From Lutibacter sp. (lineage in GTDB: Bacteria > Bacteroidota > Bacteroidia > Flavobacteriales > Flavobacteriaceae): a stretch of 6,564 nt of DNA. The position numbers and the translations under genes are program-made. The DNA is taken from positions 2,516 through 9,079 of the forward strand of contig DPCK01000099.1 of the NCBI GenBank assembly GCA_003516285.1. The letters run 5' to 3'. The notes under the pieces are model-generated. The model was given only the letters and a program-made list of their open reading frames with translations, did no database searches and had not been told where the DNA came from. Positions 1-4,729 of the stretch are shown here, piece after piece (the stretch's first letter is position 1; every line of letters starts with the position of its first letter).

Positions 1-45
1 TTTTTTGTAATGTAAATGTAGAACCATTATGGTGATTTTATTTAT
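1..45. repeat. 45-nt repeat block A, copy 1
   Basis: This block matches 200-244 at 44 of 45 positions, the one difference being A26 versus T225. It starts with six T and contains GTAATGTAAATGTAGAACC. It is AT-rich and has no obvious hairpin. Because it begins at the window edge, the true repeat may extend further left. Confidence 0.85.
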
Positions 46-65
46 AGCCGCGTTGCAAACGCTTT
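46..65. repeat. 20-nt repeat block B, copy 1
   Basis: This block begins AGCCGCGTTGC and matches 256-275 with one difference. It contains a small perfect hairpin, GCGTT-gca-AACGC, at 50-62. In copy 2 the innermost pair is lost. Here it follows block A directly, whereas in copy 2 an 11-nt spacer intervenes. Confidence 0.7.
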
Positions 66-78
66 GTTTTGTTCACGC

Positions 79-116
79 AAGCAAGCAGGTACTCGTCACA
101 GACAAGCACCAGAAGG
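79..116. repeat. 38-nt hairpin repeat C, copy 1 (divergent)
   Basis: This copy differs from copies 2 and 3 at four positions. The hairpin occupies 88-110, with 10-nt arms and a 3-nt loop. The arm change (GACGAG to GACAAG on the plus strand) turns a pair into G.U when read on the minus strand, so pairing survives there. The unit is followed, after one base, by copy 2 in direct tandem (period 39). Confidence 0.85.
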
Positions 117-117
117 G

Positions 118-155
118 AAGTAAGTAGGTACTCGTCGCAGACGAGCACCAGAAGG
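118..155. repeat. 38-nt hairpin repeat C, copy 2
   Basis: This copy is identical over all 38 positions to 290-327. It comprises AAGTAA, the tetranucleotide GTAG at 124-127, a 23-nt hairpin at 127-149 (arms GGTACTCGTC and GACGAGCACC, loop GCA) and a tail AGAAGG. The fourth stem pair is A/C on the plus strand but G.U on the minus strand. A GTAG foot next to a GC-rich hairpin resembles REP elements mobilised by RAYT (TnpA-REP) proteins; that link is inference. Confidence 0.85.
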
Positions 156-199
156 TTATGTAAATAGCAGTTATAGGAATTATGAAGAAGACAATACTG

Positions 200-244
200 T
201 TTTTTGTAATGTAAATGTAGAACCTTTATGGTGATTTTATTTAT
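200..244. repeat. 45-nt repeat block A, copy 2
   Basis: This is the second copy of the block at 1-45, offset by 199 nt, with a single base difference. It is followed by an 11-nt spacer and then block B. Confidence 0.85.
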
Positions 245-255
245 TAAGTTATAAG

Positions 256-275
256 AGCCGCGTTGCATACGCTTT
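256..275. repeat. 20-nt repeat block B, copy 2
   Basis: This is the second copy of the block at 46-65, with one A/T difference in the small hairpin. A poly-T-rich spacer and then hairpin repeat C copy 3 follow. Confidence 0.7.
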
Positions 276-289
276 CTTTTTTTGTACAA

Positions 290-327
290 AAGTAAGTAGG
301 TACTCGTCGCAGACGAGCACCAGAAGG
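290..327. repeat. 38-nt hairpin repeat C, copy 3
   Basis: This copy is a perfect match to 118-155, including the GTAG foot (296-299) and the 23-nt hairpin (299-321). A near-palindrome, ATTGATTTAAATTAAT, lies just downstream at 332-347. Confidence 0.85.
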
Positions 328-373
328 CGCAATTGATTTAAATTAATGATTTTGGCAGAAGGTTGATTCGCAA

Positions 374-402
374 GGCACGAGCGGGACGCTCGCGCCAGCG
401 AG
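374..402. repeat. GC-rich hairpin D with alternative fold
   Basis: The segment 374-396 folds as 10-nt arms (GGCACGAGCG and CGCTCGCGCC) around a GGA loop. The only non-Watson-Crick pair is the fourth, which is G.U on the minus strand. An alternative 5-bp stem (CTCGC-gcca-GCGAG, 389-402) shares bases with the right arm, so the two folds exclude each other. It lies immediately before the truncated receptor gene. I recall the minus-strand translation of this piece as a recurring spurious peptide in flavobacterial genomes, which suggests an interspersed repeat, but only one copy is in the window. Confidence 0.65.
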
Positions 403-414
403 GGAAAAACAGGC

Positions 415-738
415 TTGTTGTGGCGAAATGGAAAGCCTAATACCACACCTCAAGAAAGCAACCCAATTACTGTTGATGGGCTTAATTCTTATATAAATTA
501 CAACGCCCCAAACAGCGATAATTTACCAAATTATTATAGAGTCGATTTTTCATCAACCTATAAATTTAACCTTAATGAAAAATTTGACGCTATGGCCGGT
601 GTTTCAATTTTAAACATATTAAACACCAAGAATATTTTAAATACTTATTACAAGATAATTCCTGAAGGTACCATAAGAACCACTAATAATATTGCTTTAG
701 GCACCACTCCAAATTTCACTTTTAGAGTTTCTTTTTAA
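415..738 (+). pseudogene. C-terminal fragment of a TonB-dependent outer-membrane receptor
   Basis: About 107 codons encode the end of a TonB-dependent receptor barrel. The order is a WRNGKP motif near the start, the LPNYYRVDFSSTYKF strand typical of Bacteroidota receptors, a strand reading MAGVSILNILNTKNILNTYY, and a terminal NFTFRVSF whose final Phe fits the outer-membrane beta-signal. Complete receptors are usually 650-1000 residues with an N-terminal plug; plug and most of the barrel are absent. The frame stays open upstream to 367, running through GC-rich hairpin D, and a stop lies at 364-366. There is no convincing start: the TTG at 415 is only the first nominal start codon, and the homologous part probably begins around 412-420. 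I read it as a remnant left by a deletion or repeat insertion. A frameshifted complete gene outside the window is less likely because the upstream sequence here is repeat DNA. Confidence 0.8.
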
Positions 739-1008
739 AAATTAAAATTCTTAAAGGGACATCATTTTTTATAAAAATATCCAGTTGAGATTCAAATTAA
801 ATTTTTTTATTTAAAACTATTCATTTAACGGTAGGGTTTTCTCCCTGCTGTTTGTTATATAATTTGTATGGTAGCTATTTACACACAAACGGATTATAAA
901 CTATTAAATAAATTCTAAGTCAAAAAGATATCATACTTAAAAAAGTATTCATCTCCATGAAGAATATTGATTTTTTCCTTAGAATTATTTAATTAAAAAT
1001 TAAAAAAA

Positions 1009-2781
1009 ATGAAATTATTAAAAAAATTAGTAGCAACGCTTTCAATAGCAGCTGTTATTTTAGTGACTAGTTGCTCGAGTGAAGATGGCATGACAACAAA
1101 TCAGTCAGATGTAAATCTTGCAGAAGCAGGACTTAAAGAAACATTTCCTGCCGATCTTGCAGATACTGTGGCAGTTAATCCGTTAATCGTCGTTAATTTC
1201 AAAAGTACTGCCGATCCTTCAGAAGTAGCAGCATCTGTTTTAACTTTGAAAAAAGGAACAGAGCCAATTTCCGGAACGGTAACCTTCTCAGGCACCACAG
1301 CTGTTTTTAGACCAGAAACTTATCTGGCTCCCAATTCCCAGTTTACCGCAACGATAAAAACCAATCTAAAGAATGGTTCCTCCAATGATAACGAAAAGGA
1401 ACATTCTTGGACATTCAGAACCGGCAATCATCATCATCAGAAAGCATTTTCAGTTGTTTCAGTAACGCCATTAAATAGCACCACAGGCGTTGTATTTGAC
1501 ATACATCCCACAATAACATTCAGTGAGAAAATGGAATCTAAAAGAATTGAATCAGTAATGTTTAGCTTAAATAATGGAACAACAGTTGTTGAAGGCTCAT
1601 TAACCTATTTGGACAAAACAGCTACTTTTATTCCAACAAATAGTTTAGAAGCCAATACCGTATATACAGGAATGATTTCCATTAACAATAATATTGATGG
1701 TGATGAAGATGATGATGACGATCATTACTATGAAGATAATGATGATGACGAAAATGATGATGGTGACGATAATGATGATGACGATATTGATAATGATGAT
1801 GAAGATGATGATTCATCAATGTATACATATATCTGGAACTTTACCACAGGTGGCGATGGTGTTGTTGCTGATCTTACAGCGCCAACAGTGCTTTCAGTAG
1901 TTCCGGCAAATAGTGCTGTTTCAATAGCTGTCAACAGTAATATCACAGCAGTTTTCAGCGAGGCTATGGATGCATCAACCATTTCCACAGCTACGTTTAC
2001 CGTAAAACAAGGAACAACAGATGTGGCCGGATCAGTTTCTTATTCAGGAACAACAGCTACTTTCAACCCAACCAGTGATCTTGTTAGCGGATTGGTTTAT
2101 ACTGCAACAATTTCCACTGCAGCCAAAGATGTTGCAGGAAATGCGATTGCTGTGGCAAAAACTTGGAGTTTCACAACACTTGTGCCAGTTGCTGGAGACA
2201 CAACAGCACCAACAGTGCTTTCAGTAGTACCGGCAAATAGTGCTGTTTCAATTGCTGTTAGCAGCAATATCACAGCAACTTTCAGCGAATCTATGGATGC
2301 ATCAACCATTTCCACAGCTACGTTTACTGTAAAACAAGGAACAACAAATGTGGCCGGATCAGTTTCTTATTCAGGAACAACAGCTACTTTCAATCCAACC
2401 ATTGATCTTACTGGCGGATTGGTTTATACCGCAACAATTTCCACTGCAGCCAAAGATGTTGCAGGAAATGCGATTGCTGTGGCAAAAACTTGGAGTTTCA
2501 CAACCCTTGCACCCGCTGCAGCCGGATTGTCATTTGCAACTGATGTAATGCCTACACTTGGTAAATGCAATGCCTGCCATACGCATCCTTGGACAACTTC
2601 AACAGTTGCATCGACCTATTATACTAACCTTGTTAATGGAGGTTTTGTAAATCCAACAAATTATACTTCAAGTAAAATCTATAGTAAATTGAATGGTGGC
2701 CATCCGGGAGGAAACAGTATTTCAACTGCTGAAATCAATAAAATTCTCGACTGGATGAGAGAAGGTTCTAAAAACAATTAA
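1009..2781 (+). CDS. Surface-type lipoprotein with four Ig-like (Big_5) domains and a C-terminal cytochrome c-like domain
   Basis: A signal peptide (1-21) ends in a lipobox with C22, followed by SSED. Acidic residues just after the lipid Cys are the known Bacteroidota surface-export signal, so display on the outer surface is inferred. Ig-like domains span about 46-138, 145-281, 290-391 and 399-500. Domains 2-4 carry the Big_5 FSExM motif, but domain 1 does not. HHH (141-143) lies between domains 1 and 2. Domain 2 has an acidic insert at 230-268. Domains 3 and 4 are near-identical. Residues 507-590 form a small cytochrome c-like domain: C520-NA-C523-H524 binds haem covalently, and a C-terminal helix (STAEINKILDWMREG) closes the fold. 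The usual MPPGG-type distal Met site reads GGHPGG, so H565 may be the sixth ligand; M583 is the alternative. The ATG start follows an A-rich leader typical of the phylum. The electron-transfer partner is unknown; no T9SS sorting domain is visible. Confidence 0.85.
   Translation: MKLLKKLVATLSIAAVILVTSCSSEDGMTTNQSDVNLAEAGLKETFPADLADTVAVNPLIVVNFKSTADPSEVAASVLTLKKGTEPISGTVTFSGTTAVFRPETYLAPNSQFTATIKTNLKNGSSNDNEKEHSWTFRTGNHHHQKAFSVVSVTPLNSTTGVVFDIHPTITFSEKMESKRIESVMFSLNNGTTVVEGSLTYLDKTATFIPTNSLEANTVYTGMISINNNIDGDEDDDDDHYYEDNDDDENDDGDDNDDDDIDNDDEDDDSSMYTYIWNFTTGGDGVVADLTAPTVLSVVPANSAVSIAVNSNITAVFSEAMDASTISTATFTVKQGTTDVAGSVSYSGTTATFNPTSDLVSGLVYTATISTAAKDVAGNAIAVAKTWSFTTLVPVAGDTTAPTVLSVVPANSAVSIAVSSNITATFSESMDASTISTATFTVKQGTTNVAGSVSYSGTTATFNPTIDLTGGLVYTATISTAAKDVAGNAIAVAKTWSFTTLAPAAAGLSFATDVMPTLGKCNACHTHPWTTSTVASTYYTNLVNGGFVNPTNYTSSKIYSKLNGGHPGGNSISTAEINKILDWMREGSKNN
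1696..1812 (+). repeat. GAT/GAC-rich low-complexity tract encoding an acidic insert
   Basis: This tract encodes residues 230-268 of the lipoprotein, where 29 of 39 residues are Asp or Glu (25 Asp, 4 Glu). It lies in the loop before the last strand (YIWNFTTG) of the second Ig-like domain. In the other domains that loop is short and not acidic. Near-triplet repetition makes in-frame length changes by slippage plausible. Calcium or other cation binding is an inference from Asp density; no canonical EF-hand is present. Confidence 0.85.
1876..2181 (+). repeat. Duplicated Ig-domain DNA, copy 1
   Basis: This encodes residues 290-391. It aligns without gaps to 2203-2508 (period 327 nt). By hand I count about 19 differences in 306 nt, roughly 94% identity, many of them synonymous. 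This points to recent in-frame duplication of one domain. Confidence 0.85.
2203..2508 (+). repeat. Duplicated Ig-domain DNA, copy 2
   Basis: This is the partner of 1876-2181 and encodes residues 399-500. A 7-residue linker (VPVAGDT) separates the two protein domains. The cytochrome-like domain follows after a short Ala-rich linker. Confidence 0.85.
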
Positions 2782-2801
2782 CAACAATAATTTATATTTT
2801 G

Positions 2802-2836
2802 AAAAAGGCAATACAAAGAATGTGTTGCCTTTTTTT
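2802..2836 (+). terminator. Intrinsic terminator of the Ig-cytochrome lipoprotein gene
   Basis: A 9-bp stem, GGCAATACA with TGTGTTGCC (one U.G), has a 5-nt loop and is followed by seven T. It starts 20 nt after the stop codon. The A-run upstream of the stem extends the pairing with the T tract, so it could also work in the opposite direction. Confidence 0.85.
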
Positions 2837-2973
2837 ATTGTAAATCGATGGTAAAAAGTGGACTTATATTAACAATTTCTTTAAGACTGTTTACTTTTAA
2901 AAATCATATATTCAAGTAATCATAGATAAAATAAAGGCTGTTGTGATAATTTTCCTCACGCAATTTGGCACGC

Positions 2974-3011
2974 AAAAAGAAAAAGGACCTAAGTTAAAAA
3001 CCTAAGTCCTT
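2974..3011 (-). terminator. Duplicated copy of the tRNA terminator
   Basis: This has the same hairpin as the tRNA-Met terminator. The single difference from the other copy (3002) changes one stem pair between A-U and G.U when read on the minus strand, so the 11-bp stem is kept. Its U-rich tail corresponds to the A-rich plus-strand bases 2974-2984. Here it lies downstream of the 3' tRNA fragment. Confidence 0.7.
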
Positions 3012-3021
3012 GATTTGTAAG

Positions 3022-3064
3022 TAGCGTGATCCAGAATTGAACTGGAGACCTCCGGGTTATGAAT
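3022..3064 (-). pseudogene. 3' fragment of tRNA-Met
   Basis: These 43 nt are identical to the 3' part of the intact tRNA at 4070-4143, from base A31 through the anticodon loop, variable loop, T arm and acceptor 3' strand. The 5' half (acceptor 5' strand, D arm, most of the anticodon 5' stem) is missing, so it cannot form a tRNA. It is most simply the attR-side remnant of integration. Confidence 0.9.
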
Positions 3065-3322
3065 TGTTAATTGGTGTTTTTTTAAATAATTAACTAATTG
3101 ATAATCAATGCGCTTTATTTTAATATTTTATGAGACTGTGTTCGTTTGTTATAAAAATATTTGATGTAAAGTAGTTAAAATAAAAGCTGTTTACTCACTT
3201 TTTTTAAATTTTCTCCATTTCAATAAGTTTTTATGTTTCAATTCTCAAATCCGTTTTGATTAATAAGCTATAAAATATTTCTCGGTTTGTTGCAGATGAC
3301 TAAAATGAAGATTGCTAGCTCA

Positions 3323-3784
3323 CTAATAATACAAAGGATCATCAAATTTTAAATCGCCAATTCCGGCACCTCCACCTATAGCAAAAACTAATAAGAGTAA
3401 TGCAAACAATGAGCCTATAATTATAAAAACGTTTCCTATCGTTGTCATTGATTTATTTTGTAAATAAATCTCCTTAATGTTTTCTTTTAATAAAAAAATC
3501 TTCACCAAACTTCTTGGATTGTTATTAGTAACAATTTGATTTGCTAATTTTTTAGCTGTTTTTGAATTTTTGTTGGCGATACCATAAATTTCTCCTTCTT
3601 CTTTTTGTAAACTTTTAAATTTGTAAATTTCGTTAGTAGCGGATACTACTTTAATGTTTTTTTGAAACCGCACTGCTTCCTCAATGGTTACTGTTTCACT
3701 ATGATATACTTTACAGCTTTGAAATAATAATACAATTGACAACAGAACTGCTATCAATTGCAAGTTTGAGTTAGTTGTTTTCAT
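3323..3784 (-). CDS. Putative lipoprotein with a C-terminal membrane segment, function unknown
   Basis: This encodes 153 residues. Residues 1-23 are a signal peptide ending LLFQSC, with C24 as the likely lipidated Cys. The following KVYHSETVTIEEAVRFQK and the KVVSATNEIYKFKSLQKEEGEIYGI segment resemble a small Bacteroidota lipoprotein type I have seen (Cys-K/Y, a VT-EA motif, a beta-rich K-x-KF-x-GxxYGI core), but I cannot name the family. Residues about 116-140 form one hydrophobic segment rich in Ile, Leu and Gly, followed by a short tail ending DDPLYY. ATG lies after an AT-rich leader with no Shine-Dalgarno. It is the only gene between the two tRNA-derived repeats, on the tRNA strand, so it is the presumed cargo. 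No enzymatic motif, toxin motif or defence domain is visible. Confidence 0.75.
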   Translation of the reverse strand: MKTTNSNLQLIAVLLSIVLLFQSCKVYHSETVTIEEAVRFQKNIKVVSATNEIYKFKSLQKEEGEIYGIANKNSKTAKKLANQIVTNNNPRSLVKIFLLKENIKEIYLQNKSMTTIGNVFIIIGSLFALLLLVFAIGGGAGIGDLKFDDPLYY

Positions 3785-3992
3785 ATTGTTATAGCTTAAG
3801 TAATTACTTTAATTAAAAGTACTTAAATTTATTAAGATCTGACTATCAAATATTTAATTTATTTTTAATCAGCCAAATCATTTAAATTTATAGGGATTGT
3901 AATGGTTTTTGTATCATGATAATCATATAAGAACTAGGAGGGAAGTCCAAATTTGTTTGAAGCCTTACAATCAATAAAAATAAGAGTATTTG

Positions 3993-4112
3993 GATAATTT
4001 TCCTCACGCAATTTGGCACGCAAAAAGAAAAAGGACCTAAGTTAAAAACTTAAGTCCTTGATTTGTAAGTAGCGTGATCCAGAATTGAACTGGAGACCTC
4101 CGGGTTATGAAT
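3993..4112. repeat. 120-bp direct repeat, right copy (att-like)
   Basis: This is the partner of 2945-3064. It includes the 3' 43 nt of the intact tRNA-Met, the tRNA terminator and further downstream bases. At its right end the tRNA sequence continues uninterrupted, so this side carries the functional gene. Confidence 0.9.
4022..4059 (-). terminator. Intrinsic terminator of tRNA-Met
   Basis: Read on the minus strand, AAGGACTTAAG pairs with CTTAGGTCCTT (11 bp with one U.G) around a 7-nt loop, followed by TTTCTTTTT. It starts 11 nt after the tRNA 3' end. Confidence 0.8.
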
Positions 4113-4143
4113 CCGACGCTCTAACCAACTGAGCTACCACGCC
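4070..4143 (-). tRNA. tRNA-Met (anticodon CAT)
   Basis: This is a 74-nt cloverleaf. The acceptor stem is GGCGTGG with TCACGCT (G1.U72 and G7.U66 wobbles) and the discriminator is A. The D arm is GCTC/GAGC with an AGTTGGTTA loop. The anticodon loop is TTCATAA with CAT. The variable loop has five bases, and the T arm is TCCAG/CTGGA with loop TTCAATT. Pair 31-39 is A-C. CCA is not encoded. The initiator hallmarks (mismatched 1-72 C/A, three G-C pairs next to the anticodon loop) are absent, so an elongator tRNA-Met is most likely; a CAT-anticodon tRNA-Ile2 (lysidine-modified) is a less likely alternative. Confidence 0.95.
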
Positions 4144-4157
4144 ATTTATTGAGGGTG

Positions 4158-4165
4158 CAAATATA
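4158..4165 (-). promoter_or_regulatory. Candidate -7 box of the tRNA-Met promoter
   Basis: TATATTTG on the minus strand is an exact match to the Bacteroidota -7 consensus TAnnTTTG. It ends 14 nt before the tRNA 5' end, leaving a very short leader. No TTG -33 box is found at the usual 17-19 nt spacing, so the call rests on the -7 box and position. Confidence 0.5.
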
Positions 4166-4267
4166 AAAAATAAAACTTTCGGTGCGTAAAAAAATACGTT
4201 TAATTTTTAAAATATTATTTTTTTTAAATAGAATATTTATATATATTGTGCTTTTTAAAAAGAGACT

Positions 4268-4651
4268 ATGATTACAAAATTAAAATTTGAAATGGAATTC
4301 CCAATACAGGCTTCGCCACATATGTTATACCAGTATTTTGGTTCTCCTTCCGGACTTTCAGAATGGTTTGCAGACAACGTAAATTCAAGGGGCGAGGTCT
4401 ATACTTTTATCTGGAATGGATCAGAAGAAAAAGCCAAAGTGCTGCAAGAGCGTCCAGATGAAAAAATTAAATTTAAGTGGCTTAATGACGGAGAAGATAA
4501 AACGTTTTTTGAGTTTAGGATTGAGGTAGATGAAATTACCAAAGATGTTTCTTTAATTATTACCGATTTTGCCGAAGAAGACGAACTTGAAGATTCAAAA
4601 ATGTTCTGGGAAAATCAAATTGACGAACTAAAAAGAACTATTGGCGCTTAA
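4268..4651 (+). CDS. START-like domain protein (SRPBCC / AHSA1-like fold)
   Basis: This encodes 127 residues in a single compact domain. FPIQASPHMLYQYFGSPSGLSEWFAD (about 11-36) is the first strand and helix pair typical of START/Bet v1-type helix-grip proteins. A run of alternating strands follows (EVYTFIWNG, KVLQERPDEKIKFKWL, FFEFRIEVD, VSLIITDFAE). The final helix, SKMFWENQIDELKRTIG (about 110-126), would cover the hydrophobic pocket. Length and ends match the small Bacteroidota START-like proteins. The ligand is unknown. There is no signal peptide, so it is cytoplasmic. The gene is divergent from tRNA-Met and has its own terminator just before the aminotransferase gene. In other flavobacteria it often sits beside that gene, as far as I recall. 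Confidence 0.85.
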   Translation: MITKLKFEMEFPIQASPHMLYQYFGSPSGLSEWFADNVNSRGEVYTFIWNGSEEKAKVLQERPDEKIKFKWLNDGEDKTFFEFRIEVDEITKDVSLIITDFAEEDELEDSKMFWENQIDELKRTIGA

Positions 4652-4670
4652 CAAATAAGCGAGTTATATT

Positions 4671-4698
4671 AAACCTTGAAAAGCTTCAAGGTTTTTTT
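4671..4698 (+). terminator. Intrinsic terminator of the START-like gene
   Basis: A perfect 10-bp stem, AAACCTTGAA with TTCAAGGTTT, has a 4-nt loop (AAGC) and a T tract reaching 4698. It begins 19 nt after the stop codon. Confidence 0.88.
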
Positions 4699-4701
4699 AT
4701 G

Positions 4702-4709
4702 TAGTTTTG
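4702..4709 (+). promoter_or_regulatory. Candidate -7 box for the aminotransferase gene
   Basis: TAGTTTTG exactly matches TAnnTTTG and sits directly after the terminator T tract, 20 nt before the ATG. The nearest upstream TTG (4676-4678) is 23 nt away, longer than the usual 17-19, and lies inside the terminator stem. The leader would be only about 15 nt. Confidence 0.4.
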
Positions 4710-4729
4710 TTTCAAAATATATTTAAGTT

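Larger units (their letters stand above)
1..414. other. Gene-free cluster of short interspersed repeats and hairpins
   Basis: I see no credible gene here. The reading frames on the minus strand are low-complexity translations of repeated hairpins. The region is a mosaic of two rough units. The first is a 45-nt block at 1, a 20-nt block at 46 and two hairpin units at 79 and 118. The second is the 45-nt block at 200, the 20-nt block at 256, one hairpin unit at 290 and a different GC-rich hairpin at 374. The first unit starts at base 1, so the array may continue outside the window. The hairpins are much more GC-rich than the surrounding AT-rich DNA. The cluster ends at the broken TonB-dependent receptor gene. 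Confidence 0.8.
2945..3064. repeat. 120-bp direct repeat, left copy (att-like)
   Basis: This matches 3993-4112 at 119 of 120 positions (C3002 versus T4050). It covers the tRNA 3' half, its terminator and about 29 further bases. Homology stops sharply at the anticodon loop edge (3064) and at 2945. It is interpreted as the displaced end of a tRNA-integrated element. Confidence 0.9.
2837..3322. other. Gene-free stretch holding the truncated tRNA copy
   Basis: No credible gene is present on either strand. The segment 2837-2944 is AT-rich with nothing recognised, and 2945-3064 is the left direct repeat described separately. After the repeat, AATTGTTAATT (3062-3072) and AATTAACTAATT (3088-3099) form an imperfect inverted repeat at the junction. 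The remainder to 3322 is AT-rich, and I see no strong terminator for the minus-strand gene that ends at 3323. Confidence 0.6.
3065..4112. mobile_element. Small tRNA-Met-integrated element or its remnant (1,048 bp)
   Basis: One repeat copy plus the 928 bp between the repeats forms a 1,048-bp unit. Removing it by recombination between the repeats would leave a single intact tRNA gene with its terminator. Breakpoints at the anticodon loop fit tyrosine-recombinase integration. The only gene inside is the 153-residue lipoprotein at 3323-3784; there is no integrase, relaxase or replication gene, so it is either a deletion remnant or a passive cassette mobilised in trans. Alternatives are collapse of an ancestral tandem tRNA-Met pair, or a segmental duplication. 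Exact ends within the repeats cannot be set. Confidence 0.5.

Noticed and set aside
79..327. CRISPR array
   Set aside because: The three 38-nt units are unevenly spaced (gaps of 1 and 134 nt), lack uniform spacers and have no cas genes nearby.
38..446. Minus-strand open frames with the recurring peptide LLVLVCDEYLL and an Arg/Ser-rich segment
   Set aside because: They are translations of the repeated hairpins, with no start context, domain or codon pattern of a gene.
839..870. Promoter for the lipoprotein gene around TATAATTTG
   Set aside because: The spacing inside the -7 box is wrong for TAnnTTTG and no TTG lies at the right distance upstream.
1694..1988. Met/Asp-shift and Ser-rich frames across the acidic tract on both strands
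   Set aside because: They are out-of-frame shadows of the GAT/GAC tract and of the duplicated Ig domain within a well-supported lipoprotein gene.
2021..2548. Pairs of similar overlapping frames in the Ig-domain repeats
   Set aside because: The pairs are similar only because the underlying DNA is duplicated; they are shadows of the 590-residue gene.
3062..3099. Inverted repeat at the left repeat junction as a terminator or recombinase arm site
   Set aside because: The match is imperfect and AT-rich, with no clear T tract; it is expected by chance in DNA of this composition.
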